Assembly (NCBI RefSeq): GCF_000496575.1
Contig: NZ_AYKT01000008.1
Span: 62,001 to 126,000 of the forward strand
Length of the DNA: 64,000 bases
Reading direction: 5' to 3'
DNA from: Geobacillus thermodenitrificans subsp. thermodenitrificans DSM 465
GTDB lineage: Bacteria; Bacillota; Bacilli; Bacillales; Anoxybacillaceae
Position 1 is the first letter of the stretch. Each line of letters starts with the position of its first letter. This document shows, one piece after another, positions 1-8,739 of the stretch. The notes below the pieces were generated by a model. It did not search any database. It was not told the origin of the DNA and saw only the letters and a list, made by a program, of their open reading frames with translations. A program made the translations under genes and the position numbers.

Positions 1-1
1 C

Positions 2-220
2 AAAATCTATACGGACTCTATTCAGGAGCTGCTTGAATCGTTGCCCTCCCCAGAGCGTATTCGGGCAATGGTAGAGAAAGTAGGCGGGGCGGTTGCTCCA
101 CAACAGCTCGGTATCGATCCATTGTTAGTAGAGCGTAGTTTGAAAGAAGCCCATCGGTTGCGTCTGAATCGTTTCACGATGCTCTATTGTTTAAACGAAT
201 GTATGTTGATGGAAGGGTAG
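2..220 (+). CDS. araM: C-terminal part of AraM/EgsA-type sn-glycerol-1-phosphate dehydrogenase (partial)
   Basis: An open frame enters from the left edge and stops at the TAG ending at 220, giving the last 72 residues of a protein. The stretch resembles the C-terminal helical domain of AraM/EgsA (sn-glycerol-1-phosphate dehydrogenase), including a segment ending RFTMLYCLNE shortly before the stop. In Bacillus the araM gene belongs to the L-arabinose operon, so an arabinose/arabinan locus probably lies just left of this window. The catalytic and NAD-binding parts are outside the window, so the call rests only on the tail. No hairpin with a T-run follows directly; insertion-sequence remains start about 250 bases downstream. 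Confidence 0.6.
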   Translation, partial: KIYTDSIQELLESLPSPERIRAMVEKVGGAVAPQQLGIDPLLVERSLKEAHRLRLNRFTMLYCLNECMLMEG

Positions 221-474
221 CGTCAAAGGTTTTATGAAAACTCTACACATACTATCCCCTTGAGCATCTTAGGGATGCCTAAGGCCGGATTCACCCTTGA
301 CCAACACTTGCCAAAGGAGCGAAAGAGTCGCTAAGGGAGATGGGGACAAAAAAGAAGACAATCGAAAAGCCACTCTTGCCCTTACCGAATGTTGCTTTTG
401 GCGGTGTTCGGTTGGTCAAGGGTTCCCGACTCCATCAGGTTTTCTCTTCAGTAGGTTCTGGAGGACAAAAAAAG
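221..474. other. Gene-free stretch between araM tail and IS remnant
   Basis: Short open frames exist on the plus strand but none resembles a known protein, has a convincing ribosome binding site, or continues a neighbour. The stretch probably contains the outer end of the decayed insertion sequence whose transposase remnant begins at 475, but I could not identify a terminal inverted repeat or target duplication by eye. Confidence 0.4.
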
Positions 475-1860
475 TTAGGCTGCCTTGTTTCGAAGAGAGT
501 TCTGAGCCAAGGCGATAAGCTTTGTCTAGCGGGTCGGCATATGTGGAAGATCAGTCAGTTCCAGGATGACGACCGGTACCTAGACTTCGAGCGCGCCGTG
601 TTGGGCGCAGAAAGTTGAAGTACGCCGCAAACAGCGTCACAAAGGACACTGGAGCCTTCTTCCGTACAACTCCATGAGTCGGGCGGTAGTTGTCTTTAAA
701 GGTCTGTTTGAATCGCTCAATGATTGGCTTGAGAGGGCGAAACTCTTCTAACACCGGATCCTCATTGGTCAGCCCGATCACTTGGTGGACATGGAACGAG
801 ATCCCATGCTGGGCGAATAATTGCTGCGCCAGACAGTAAATGAGATTGCCATCCACGACGAACGACAAGTCGCTGGGAAGGGACGGCAGCTTCTGCAGGA
901 CATCATCCATGGCCTTGATAGCCGAGAGCGTGTCTCGGCTGGGTGGAGATGCGATACGACAGTCCGATCTTTTTCACCGTGTCGAATATAAAGAACAGGT
1001 CATGCCAACGGCATTTCACACGAATATGCGTCTCGTCCCCACAGAACGAAGCGACCTGTTCATACGGGAACCGGTCACAAAGGACTTGATTCAAAGTGCG
1101 GCGTTGTTGGCATAGTTAAGCACCGTCTAATTCGAGATCGACCTTGCCATGGATCTCCTTCATGGCGGCTGCCGTCATGTGGGAGGACATCCTCGAAGTT
1201 GATATGATACGTCAGCCTGAGTCCTAACATGTGCGGTGACACAGCCATCCGGGACAAATCGACCTTCGGATTGATGGGCGGCAAGGAAGTCAGTGGGAGA
1301 AAGTCAAACAAGAATTCTCGAAACCAATATCCCACATTGAAGGATTGTGGATCTTGGAGAAAACATCGGTGTTTCTTGTTCGTCATCCGTCGAAGGTTGG
1401 CCTGGTAAAACGGGCAATCTTTACATTCCTTGATTTTTTTCAACGTCTTTTTGCAGTGCGGGCAACGAAAGACCACTTGCTTGGTGAACCGATTTCGGTG
1501 GTTGAACCGGCACTGGCACACTTTGCATGGTTTTTGCCCTTTTCTACCATTGATGGTGTACAGGTAGGAGGAGGGAGCCTGGCAGCGATGGCAGATCAGT
1601 GAATCAGGAACACCGTGTTTCGCCTTCGGGCGACGTTGAATGGGCTACAAAGGACGGCTGTGCTGCGCCTCGTAGTCTGTTAGAAGCTTTCGAAAGTCGA
1701 TCGTTTTCGGCACATCGATGATCGGAAGGTCATCGACCTGAAGTTTCCGGTACGGCTTTTGGACGGGTTCGTCCAAGTCCTCAAGATTCAAGGATTTTCC
1801 AAATATCATACCCATTAAGTATACAATGATTTGATATTGGGTCTTGATTATTTCGAGCAA
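475..1860 (-). pseudogene. Decayed DDE transposase of an insertion sequence
   Basis: Read on the minus strand from a TTG at 1860, consecutive pieces of one transposase can be joined. The N-terminal segment meets an in-frame TAG at about 1645-1647, and the same frame continues beyond it into a zinc-finger-like region with CHRC, CPHC and CKDC pairs. Frame changes then occur near 1150 and 910. The pieces include DETHIRVK (first catalytic Asp of a DDE fold with the typical THIRVK context), FIFDTVKKIGLSYR, a VVDGNLIY segment, and NEDP...FKQTFKDNYRPTHG. After another shift near 600 the C-terminus (VPVV.LELTDLPHMP, one more stop, TKLIALAQ) can be followed to a stop at 475. At least one nonsense codon and three frameshifts make it non-functional. 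An AAAGGAGTG ribosome binding site lies upstream of the start. The IS family is not named because I cannot compare it with a reference set. Confidence 0.8.
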
Positions 1861-1868
1861 ATAGGCTA

Positions 1869-1934
1869 ATCATTGAGGTAACAAGCTTGTCACTCCTTTG
1901 TTTTGGCTGTTGAGTATGTGGCTACCTCAATGAT
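1869..1934. repeat. 12-bp perfect inverted repeat beside the transposase start
   Basis: ATCATTGAGGTA at 1869-1880 is repeated in inverted orientation as TACCTCAATGAT at 1923-1934, separated by 42 bases that include the transposase ribosome binding site. It could be a transposase-binding or terminal structure of the decayed element, or an RNA hairpin over the start region. No T-run follows on either strand, so it is not a typical terminator. Confidence 0.5.
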
Positions 1935-2012
1935 GGCCGAAAAAATAGGGATCGAGAACTTTTTTCTTTCAATCGTTAAAACTCAAGGAAAAAATGTTAG
2001 TGTGGAGGATAA

Positions 2013-2234
2013 ACGTTTGACAGTACCGATGGCGGTGAGGGGAGAATCACCGTTGTGACCGATGACGGAAATGTAAGGGAAGGCGATCAATACGCGCTGC
2101 AAATCGAGCACTTCTCGCGCGGTATTCTTGGAGGCACACTGCTGTTGTATTCTCCAGAGCGCATGATCAAACAAGCGCAGGTGTTAGATGCTTGGCGTAC
2201 ATCGATGAAGACGGGAACGATCGTAAGGTTATAA
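2013..2234 (+). pseudogene. C-terminal remnant of a Gfo/Idh/MocA-family oxidoreductase
   Basis: A frame that opens after a TAA at 2010-2012 and ends with TAA at 2232-2234 encodes about 73 residues with no start codon context. The last 60 read like the C-terminus of Gfo/Idh/MocA sugar dehydrogenases: a beta strand (GRITVVT), then DQYALQIEHFSRGILGG, then YSPERMIKQAQVLDA and a final KTGTIVRL, as in family members where the C-terminal helix follows the SPE motif. The rest of the gene is missing upstream, replaced by the insertion-sequence remains. It probably encoded a sugar or inositol-type dehydrogenase lost during IS activity. Confidence 0.65.
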
Positions 2235-2307
2235 GGAAAGAAGCACCCTTTACGTATGAGAAGTGGTGTAGAACAGGATTAACGAAAACTGAGGGCAAAA
2301 ATGTAAT

Positions 2308-2353
2308 CGCTGGTTGAGTAGATCGGTGAGTGTATCTCAACCAGCGTTTTTTT
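2308..2353 (+). terminator. Rho-independent terminator after the oxidoreductase remnant
   Basis: CGCTGGTTGAG at 2308-2318 pairs with CTCAACCAGCG at 2336-2346, an 11-bp perfect stem, followed by seven T residues. It ends the transcription unit of the broken oxidoreductase and isolates the xynDC promoter. Confidence 0.9.
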
Positions 2354-2381
2354 ATTGGTTAATAATGAATTTAAATGTAAT

Positions 2382-2424
2382 CTTTGTTTAGGTTATATAC
2401 AAACTATTTAAAAACTACTATACT
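2382..2424 (+). promoter_or_regulatory. XylR-type operator and promoter of xynDC(EFG)
   Basis: The half-sites TTTGTTT (2383-2389) and ACAAACT (2399-2405) form the same operator seen at 8652 and 33517. Its right half contains a -35-like TATACA (2396-2401), followed after exactly 17 bases by TATACT (2419-2424) as -10. A bound repressor would cover the -35 element. The arrangement is seen in the sequence; XylR as the protein is inferred from the similarity to the known Bacillus xyl operator and from the copy in front of xylA. The first gene starts about 310 bases downstream, an unusually long leader. Confidence 0.75.
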
Positions 2425-2430
2425 GTTTAG

Positions 2431-2739
2431 TTAGAAGAGTCTGTTCTCTTTAATTATTCAGGCAAAAGTAAGGTATAACCAAAACGGAAAGATACTCGAC
2501 TCGTGAGCGTGGAATTATTAGCAACCAATCTAACATAAGCATAGTTTAAGCAACTAGCTTTCTGATGAAGTGATGCATTTTTGTTTTATAACTCTTTTCC
2601 GTAGTGTTGGAGGATGTCACAGTTATACATTGAATGCTTGGATGGTACAGGTGCGGTTGAGAAATTAACATTTCAACGTACGTTGTGTTAATCATAACTT
2701 GTAGGACGGCAATTTTACTATAGAAAGGTACGTAACGTT
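2431..2739 (+). other. Long untranslated leader upstream of xynD
   Basis: About 310 bases separate the predicted transcription start from the xynD ATG. I see no known riboswitch, T-box or terminator. A 25-codon ORF with ATG at 2614 abuts a GGAGG with no spacer and is not convincing as a gene. The stretch may hold sites for XynC or a second promoter, but none could be fixed. Confidence 0.4.
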
Positions 2740-4470
2740 ATGGTAGATCGTATAAAAAAATGGAACACGCTGCGGAATCAAATATTAGTTATATTCTTAT
2801 TTGTTATGATCATCGTACTGTCTATAGTCAGTATCATTACCCTCAGACAAGTATCTTTACTTATCAAGAATAATGCGGAAGATCAAATCAGGCAGACAGC
2901 TGTCGAGGCGAGCGGGAGGATTGATTCACTGTTTGAACAGTTAAATACGGCAACAAAATCTATTATGACGAATCACGAAGTTCAAAAACTATTTGAACGA
3001 ATGTATTTAGGGAAGAGCGTAACGTTTGCGGAGTTACAGGGACTAAAAAGCATTGTAAATAATATTCAGGCGAACTCTGAAGGAGTTTATTCAGTTGAAT
3101 TATATACTACAGATTTAAAGCAGATTTTTCCGCTGAACGACTCAACTAAAATGTTTCAGCGTATCAATGTAAAATGGATCCATGAAGCCGAACAAGCGAA
3201 AGGTAAGTTGGTTTGGATAGGAGAAGATCCGAAAAATGACGATTTTTATTTGGCGATTAGACGAATATCCTTGATCGAGCATAATTTTGAGAATGGCGGC
3301 TATTTATTGGTCCGGATTAATAAACCATATTTTTCAATTACCGAAGTAAATACGCAACAATATTTATTTGTATTGGATCATGAGTGGAATCCGATTTTTT
3401 CTAACTTTTCAAAATCAATCGATGTTCTTTCTTTGAAACATCAGTCAACTACAAAGATTAATCAGATTGAATATATGGTGACGAAGCAATCCTCTACTAA
3501 AGGATTTACCGTTGTTATATTAACTCCTGTTAGTGCTCTTACAAAGGGAATGAATGGCATCCGTCTGGGAATTATTTTTGCCGGTATCATTGGGATAGTG
3601 ATTTACTTCTTATGTTCTTTATTTCTTTCCAATATGATTACAAAGCCGATTGTCAACTTGACAAAAACGATGCGACTTGCTAATGAGGGATTATTAACTA
3701 TTGATCCGGAAACGATCACTGTTAATGAAATAAGAGAACTGAATAGCACATACAACCAATTGGTGAGGGAAACGAACCATCTGATTAAAACGGTATACCA
3801 AAAAGAAATTATTCGTAGCCAAAGTGAGTTAAAAGCGTTGCAGGCACAGATTAATCCTCATTTTCTATATAATACTTTGGAATCGTTGCGTTGGTCCTTA
3901 GAAGAAAAGGGGGAAGAAGACTTAGCTGATGTGGTCGTTTCGATGTCGGATTTATTTCGTTATACTATCAGTAGAAATTCAAACGACGATTGGGTCACGT
4001 TGAAAGAAGAGTTTGATCATATTGGGAATTACATAGAAATTATAAAATTTCGGTTTGGTGACCGCATAAAGTGGTGTTTGCTGTTACCGGAGGCGCTAGA
4101 GCATGTAAAAATCCCTAAGCTTTTAATTCAACCATTGGTTGAGAACGCGGTCGTACATGGTTCGGAAAATCAATTAGCTTCTTGTACCATTACGGTAGCG
4201 GCCGAGCTAGCTTCAGATAGTTATATACAGATCGTTGTGGAGGATGACGGGGTCGGGATGGACGAGGAAAGACTGCAGGCTGTCAAACAGGCAATGGATA
4301 CTGGTGATATTATTTCAAAAAGTGGGAAGGGAATGGCTTTGCATAATGTCAAAAAACGCTTGCAGCTTTATTATAATGAGGAAATAAGTGATAGTATAAC
4401 AATTTGCAGCCATAAAAACAAAGGAACGAAGATAACGCTGAAAATTCCTGTTAACGGAGGTGAAACGTAA
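2740..4470 (+). CDS. xynD: Sensor histidine kinase of the xylo-oligosaccharide two-component system
   Basis: 576-residue membrane histidine kinase of the LytS/YesM-like class that pairs with AraC-type response regulators. A membrane helix at about residues 13-35 is followed by an extracytoplasmic sensor region of roughly 230 residues and a second helix near 275-297. A HAMP segment (PIVNLTKTM) leads to the His_kinase domain with the phospho-acceptor motif [13 protein letters not shown] and an ATPase domain containing the N-box ([10 protein letters not shown]) and G-boxes ([16 protein letters not shown]). It should sense xylo-oligosaccharides outside the cell and phosphorylate XynC. The stop codon touches the xynC start, so the two are co-translated. 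The name follows xynDCEFG of G. stearothermophilus T6, which has this gene order. Confidence 0.9.
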   Translation: MVDRIKKWNTLRNQILVIFLFVMIIVLSIVSIITLRQVSLLIKNNAEDQIRQTAVEASGRIDSLFEQLNTATKSIMTNHEVQKLFERMYLGKSVTFAELQGLKSIVNNIQANSEGVYSVELYTTDLKQIFPLNDSTKMFQRINVKWIHEAEQAKGKLVWIGEDPKNDDFYLAIRRISLIEHNFENGGYLLVRINKPYFSITEVNTQQYLFVLDHEWNPIFSNFSKSIDVLSLKHQSTTKINQIEYMVTKQSSTKGFTVVILTPVSALTKGMNGIRLGIIFAGIIGIVIYFLCSLFLSNMITKPIVNLTKTMRLANEGLLTIDPETITVNEIRELNSTYNQLVRETNHLIKTVYQKEIIRSQSELKALQAQINPHFLYNTLESLRWSLEEKGEEDLADVVVSMSDLFRYTISRNSNDDWVTLKEEFDHIGNYIEIIKFRFGDRIKWCLLLPEALEHVKIPKLLIQPLVENAVVHGSENQLASCTITVAAELASDSYIQIVVEDDGVGMDEERLQAVKQAMDTGDIISKSGKGMALHNVKKRLQLYYNEEISDSITICSHKNKGTKITLKIPVNGGET

Positions 4471-5261
4471 TGTACGATAAGACGATCTTAGTCGTAGATG
4501 ATGAACCAAGAGCGAGAGAGGGGATTAAAAGGGCGTTGGAAAAGTGGGCCTCTGGCAAACATAGAATTATGACAGCCTCCAATGGGAAGGAGGCATTAAC
4601 GATTTTACAACAAGAAAAGGTACATGTATTATTGACGGATATTCGAATGCCAGAGATCACGGGTCTTGAAGTGTTGGAAAGGATGAATGAAGAAGAAGTT
4701 TCTCCCGTTGTGATTATCATCTCCGCCTATCCTGATTTTGATTATGCGCAAAAAGCCATCGGCCTTGGTGTATTGAATTATTTATTGAAGCCCATTAAAA
4801 AAAGTGAGTTGATCGATGCGATTGAAAAAGCCATACATGTTTCTAATAAGAAAGAGAGAGAAAGGGTCATCGAAAAAGTGATTGATGATAAATTGATAAA
4901 CGCTTTTGATCAAAGTAGCCAAACACGTGAACCAGTCCGGGAAGCCATTCAGTTTATTGATCACCATCTAAAGCAGGACTTATCGTTAAAAGATGTAGCA
5001 GAACATGTCCATTTGAACCCAAGTTATTTTAGCACGCTGTTTAAAGAACAAATGAAACTGACATTTAGTGAATATCTTACAAGAAGGAGAATGCAGCGAG
5101 CGAAAGAATTGTTGATTACGACAAGAATGACTGTGTCGGAAATTGCTGAAGAATGCGGATACAAAACAACTAAATACTTCATTCGGTTATTTAAAGAAAT
5201 GGAAGGAGAGACGCCGAATAGCTACCGAAAACGGCAAAATAAAGGGGTTTCAATTATCTGA
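4470..5261 (+). CDS. xynC: AraC-family response regulator of the xylo-oligosaccharide two-component system
   Basis: 263 residues. An N-terminal receiver domain has the acidic pair VVDDEP near residue 10, the phospho-acceptor Asp57 in LLTDIRMP, and the conserved Lys in YLLKPIKKS. The C-terminal 100 residues are a double helix-turn-helix AraC domain ([24 protein letters not shown] and [10 protein letters not shown]...FIRLFKE). The ATG overlaps the last base of the xynD stop. XynC should activate the importer genes xynEFG directly downstream when phosphorylated by XynD. The target sites are expected in the 114-base gap before xynE, but no clear direct repeat could be fixed by eye. Confidence 0.9.
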   Translation: MYDKTILVVDDEPRAREGIKRALEKWASGKHRIMTASNGKEALTILQQEKVHVLLTDIRMPEITGLEVLERMNEEEVSPVVIIISAYPDFDYAQKAIGLGVLNYLLKPIKKSELIDAIEKAIHVSNKKERERVIEKVIDDKLINAFDQSSQTREPVREAIQFIDHHLKQDLSLKDVAEHVHLNPSYFSTLFKEQMKLTFSEYLTRRRMQRAKELLITTRMTVSEIAEECGYKTTKYFIRLFKEMEGETPNSYRKRQNKGVSII

Positions 5262-5375
5262 AAATAATGGTACTTTCCCTAATCGTTGTTACCTTTTTTG
5301 CCTCCTGTTGCAATGGTACACTGTATTCGTAAGCAAGTTTATTAATTTTAAATAACAAAAAGGGGGGCAAAATTA

Positions 5376-6698
5376 GTGAAAAAGAAAGCGTTAACATTGT
5401 TGGTTTTATTTACGCTTATGATCGGTTTTGCATTGTCTGGCTGCTCTTCGTCGAGTGAATCGGCAAGCGGGGACAAATCGGGAGACGGGAAAATCCATCT
5501 CAAGTTTATGCATGATTGGCCGAAAGGAAGTTCGACAGCTTACTATAATCTCGTCGAAGAAATTATTAAAGACTATGAAGCGAAAAATCCAAATGTTGTG
5601 ATCGATGTGGAAGTGTTAAATCCTGATCAATATCGGGATAAATTAAAAGTGTTGGCTGCTTCGAATGAATTGCCTGATGTGGGGTTGACGTGGTCCAACG
5701 GTTTTGCTGAACCGTATGCAACGGGAGGACAGTTTGCCCCGTTAGATGATATTATAGAAAAAGAATTTAAAGACCAGTTTGTACCTGGTACAGCAGAATC
5801 GTATTCGTTTAATGGAAAATTTTATGCGCTGCCAATGGAAATGAACATTACTTATATTTTCTACAATAAAGAGATTTTCAAAAAATATGGTCTCCAAGAA
5901 CCGAAAAACTTTGAAGATTTGAAAAATATCGGAAAAACGTTAGCTAAAAATGGTATCATCCCAGCAACGGTTGGTTCGAAGGACGGATGGCCGGCATCAA
6001 TGTGGTTTATGTACCTCGCTGACCGGATTGGTGGCCCGACGATTTTGACGGACGTCATTCATGGGAAAGTAAAAATGTCTGATCCAGCCATTGTAAAAGC
6101 GGCGAAAGAAATTCAAAATCTTGTCGATATGGGATTCTTCGTGAAAGGAAATACTGCCTTCTCGAATGACGATGCCAAGGGTTATTTCCTAAACGAAAAA
6201 GCGGCAATGTTCTTAACGGCTACATGGGAATTGCCGAACTTTACGACAAGCCCAGATGTTCCAAAAGAATTTAAAGAAAAAGTCGGTTATTTTAAATTCC
6301 CGCTGTACGAAGGCGGAAAAGGAACAGATGTGAACAGCTATGTCGGCGGCCCAGGGTTAGGAGCGTTTGTTGCAGAAAATTCGAAACATAAAGAACAAGC
6401 CAAAGATTTCGCTGCGTTTCTTGTAAAAGAATGGGGCAAACGTTCGGTTGAAGGGGCAGGCATTCTTCCGGCTACGAAAGTCAATACGGAAGGATTAGAC
6501 GTGCCAGAAATGTATCTTGATGTCTTAAATGATATTAACAACGCAACAAATATCACGACTTGGTTTGACACTCAAGCAAGCCCGAATGTGTCCGAATTGC
6601 ACCACGATTTGATGACGGCTCTGTTTGGTAAACAAGTAACACCGGAGGAATTTGCAAAGCAACATGATGAAGCGCTCGCTGAGGAAGCAAAGAAATAA
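5376..6698 (+). CDS. xynE: Xylo-oligosaccharide-binding lipoprotein of an ABC importer
   Basis: 440-residue family 1 extracellular solute-binding protein. It starts at GTG after an AAAGGGGGG ribosome binding site and has a lipoprotein signal peptide with a lipobox ending LSGCSS near residue 23 and a Ser/Gly-rich linker. The mature domain shows typical features such as ALPMEMNITYIFYNKEIF and PDVGLTWSNGF. It should be anchored outside the membrane and deliver xylo-oligosaccharides to permeases XynF and XynG, encoded directly downstream. A GC-rich hairpin after the gene may keep its mRNA more abundant than that of the permeases, as is common for binding proteins. Confidence 0.9.
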   Translation: MKKKALTLLVLFTLMIGFALSGCSSSSESASGDKSGDGKIHLKFMHDWPKGSSTAYYNLVEEIIKDYEAKNPNVVIDVEVLNPDQYRDKLKVLAASNELPDVGLTWSNGFAEPYATGGQFAPLDDIIEKEFKDQFVPGTAESYSFNGKFYALPMEMNITYIFYNKEIFKKYGLQEPKNFEDLKNIGKTLAKNGIIPATVGSKDGWPASMWFMYLADRIGGPTILTDVIHGKVKMSDPAIVKAAKEIQNLVDMGFFVKGNTAFSNDDAKGYFLNEKAAMFLTATWELPNFTTSPDVPKEFKEKVGYFKFPLYEGGKGTDVNSYVGGPGLGAFVAENSKHKEQAKDFAAFLVKEWGKRSVEGAGILPATKVNTEGLDVPEMYLDVLNDINNATNITTWFDTQASPNVSELHHDLMTALFGKQVTPEEFAKQHDEALAEEAKK

Positions 6699-6714
6699 AG
6701 TGAACAAGAATTTT

Positions 6715-6742
6715 GGGGGCATGGGTGGCAACATATGCCCCC
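6715..6742 (+). promoter_or_regulatory. Intercistronic hairpin between xynE and xynF
   Basis: GGGGGCAT at 6715-6722 pairs with ATGCCCCC at 6735-6742 around a 12-base loop. No T-run follows, so it is more likely an mRNA-stabilising or attenuating structure after the binding-protein gene than a full terminator. Confidence 0.6.
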
Positions 6743-6773
6743 TCATTTGTAAACCGAGAAGGGGTTATTGGCG

Positions 6774-7643
6774 ATGAAAAATGTTATGTCCAATAAAACA
6801 GCGATTGTTCTTTATGTCCTACCGTCGCTTCTTCTTGTCTTGTTTTTAATTTATATCCCGATTGTATTAACGGGATATTATGGCTTGATGGATTGGAGCG
6901 GGGTAGGCCAGATGAAGTTTATTGGCTTGGAAAATTACAAAAAACTGATTCATGACAAGCTGTTTTGGGAAAGCACTTGGCACTCCGTCCTGTTGGCGAT
7001 ATTTTCTGTCCTGAGCTTAGTTGGCTATTTGATTGTATCATTAGTATTGGCGAGCAAGATTAAGGGAGCTAATCTATTTAGAAAAATTTACATTATCCCA
7101 ATGCTGATGTCGTCTGTCGCTATTGCTCAGCTCTGGATCAAAATTTTTGATCCCATGAACGGACTGATTAACAGCTTGTTGTCTATGTTTGGAATAAAGG
7201 ATACTCCACTTTGGTTAGCAGATCCTGATATGGCGTTATATGCGATCTTTGTTCCCATTGTCTGGCAATATGCCGGGTTTTATATCATTATTATTTATGC
7301 AGCATTAATCAATGTTCCTCAAGAGCTTATTGAGGCAGCAAGAATTGACGGAGCAAATGCATTTCAAATTGCCTATAAAATTAAAGTACCCCTTATTTCG
7401 GGAGTACTGAAAGTGCTAACTATTCTCGCTGTTGTTGGTTCCTTGAAATATTTCGACCTCATTTATGTCATGACGGGGGGCGGGCCCGGCCATGCTACAG
7501 AAGTGATTGCTTCCTATATGTACAAAGAGGCGTTTGGAAAATTTAATTTCGGATATGGGAGTGCGATTGGCTTTGGACTATTGATCATTAGTATGGGAAC
7601 AACATGGATGATTCAAAAAATGCTAAGAACAAATAAAGAGTAA
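6774..7643 (+). CDS. xynF: ABC importer permease, MalF-type (xylo-oligosaccharides)
   Basis: 289 residues with six predicted membrane helices and the binding-protein-dependent transport EAA loop (ELIEAARIDGANAFQIAYKIKVPLI) near residue 190. The ATG at 6774 is chosen over an upstream TTG at 6768 because the AAGGGG ribosome binding site is then nine bases away. It pairs with XynG. No ATPase gene occurs anywhere in this cluster, so a shared MsmX-type ATPase encoded elsewhere must energise it. Confidence 0.9.
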   Translation: MKNVMSNKTAIVLYVLPSLLLVLFLIYIPIVLTGYYGLMDWSGVGQMKFIGLENYKKLIHDKLFWESTWHSVLLAIFSVLSLVGYLIVSLVLASKIKGANLFRKIYIIPMLMSSVAIAQLWIKIFDPMNGLINSLLSMFGIKDTPLWLADPDMALYAIFVPIVWQYAGFYIIIIYAALINVPQELIEAARIDGANAFQIAYKIKVPLISGVLKVLTILAVVGSLKYFDLIYVMTGGGPGHATEVIASYMYKEAFGKFNFGYGSAIGFGLLIISMGTTWMIQKMLRTNKE

Positions 7644-7657
7644 AAGGGGAATTTACA

Positions 7658-8524
7658 ATGAAAGGGAAGAGCGGCTCAAGATCCGAACACCAATCACCCT
7701 TAAGACGAATAGGAATGGGAATTCTTTACTTCGTATTGGTCATTGTAGCGCTTGTTCAACTATACCCGTTAGTGTGGTTATTTCAGTTGTCACTGAAAAC
7801 AAATCAGGAAGTATTTGGAATGTCGCCATTTGCTTTACCGAAATCTCCACGTTGGGAGAATTATATCAATGCATGGTTTGATGGAGGGATTAACAAATAC
7901 TTTTTAAATAGTGTTTGGTATACCGTTGTTGCCGTTTTGTTAACATTGATTCTAGCAAGTTTTGTTACGTTTGCATTGACGAGAATGGAGTGGAAATTGA
8001 AAGGTGTTGTTTTAGCTTTATTTATGATCGCCTATATGATTCCGCTGCATTCGACATTAATTCCATTATTTAATATTTACAATAAAATTAACTTAATTGA
8101 TAATCCAGTCTCTATTATTCTTTCGTATACGACATTTAACTTGCCGATTACCATTATGATTTTATTAGGTTTTTACCAATCATTGCCGAGGGAAATTGAA
8201 GAAGCAGCTGTTATCGATGGCTGCTCGATCCATAAAATCTTTTTCCGAATTACATTACCGATGACTGTACCGATTCTTTCCACCACAGCCATCATTAACA
8301 TGATTTACAATTGGAATGAATTCGTGTTTGTGAACACGTTCATTAGTTCGGAGAAATGGAAAACAATTACAGTAGGGGTAAATAACTTTGTTGGGCAATA
8401 CTTAACCGATTGGGGAGCCATTGGAGCTACCCTAGTGATCAGTATTTTGCCGATTTTGATTGTTTATTTGTTCTTGAGTGATCGTATTATTGAGGGATTA
8501 GTTGCTGGTTCGGTAAAAGGGTAA
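7658..8524 (+). CDS. xynG: ABC importer permease, MalG-type (xylo-oligosaccharides)
   Basis: 288 residues with six membrane helices and the EAA loop EIEEAAVIDGCSIHKIFFRITLPM near residue 180. It lies 14 bases after xynF with its own AAAAGGGG ribosome binding site and completes the XynEFG importer. The C-terminus GLVAGSVKG is typical of MalG-like permeases. The next gene has its own XylR-type promoter, so this unit probably ends here although no T-run terminator is visible. Confidence 0.9.
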   Translation: MKGKSGSRSEHQSPLRRIGMGILYFVLVIVALVQLYPLVWLFQLSLKTNQEVFGMSPFALPKSPRWENYINAWFDGGINKYFLNSVWYTVVAVLLTLILASFVTFALTRMEWKLKGVVLALFMIAYMIPLHSTLIPLFNIYNKINLIDNPVSIILSYTTFNLPITIMILLGFYQSLPREIEEAAVIDGCSIHKIFFRITLPMTVPILSTTAIINMIYNWNEFVFVNTFISSEKWKTITVGVNNFVGQYLTDWGAIGATLVISILPILIVYLFLSDRIIEGLVAGSVKG

Positions 8525-8651
8525 TATTCAGTAGGGAGTATGCAAATAGGGTTATTTCTAGCCAGCAAGTTTATCTCTTTTCAAGATTCTATTTCTATAT
8601 CATCTATATACTTCGCATGCCAACTCGTCTGTGTAAAGAGTCGTTATATAA

Positions 8652-8695
8652 AGTTTGTTTGTGATATATACAAACTATTCTAACCACAGTATAAA
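8652..8695 (+). promoter_or_regulatory. XylR-type operator and promoter of the mro-xynB2-xynA2 unit
   Basis: AGTTTGT at 8652-8658 and ACAAACT at 8670-8676 form a perfect 7-bp inverted repeat with an 11-base centre. TATACA at 8667-8672 within it serves as -35 and TATAAA at 8690-8695 as -10 with a 17-base spacer, the same geometry as at 2382 and 33517. It drives the epimerase gene and probably the deacetylase, GH52 and GH10 genes behind it. Confidence 0.8.
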
Positions 8696-8739
8696 CGTAG
8701 AAAGGATTGCTTTGCTCAGTTGGGAAAGGGGGAGGAATT

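Noticed and set aside
297-618. Two overlapping plus-strand ORFs of 73 and 92 codons
   Set aside because: No family resemblance and no ribosome binding site; they run over the minus-strand transposase C-terminus and its flank.
2614-2691. 25-codon ORF in the xynD leader
   Set aside because: The GGAGG directly abuts the ATG without spacing and the peptide has no recognisable feature.
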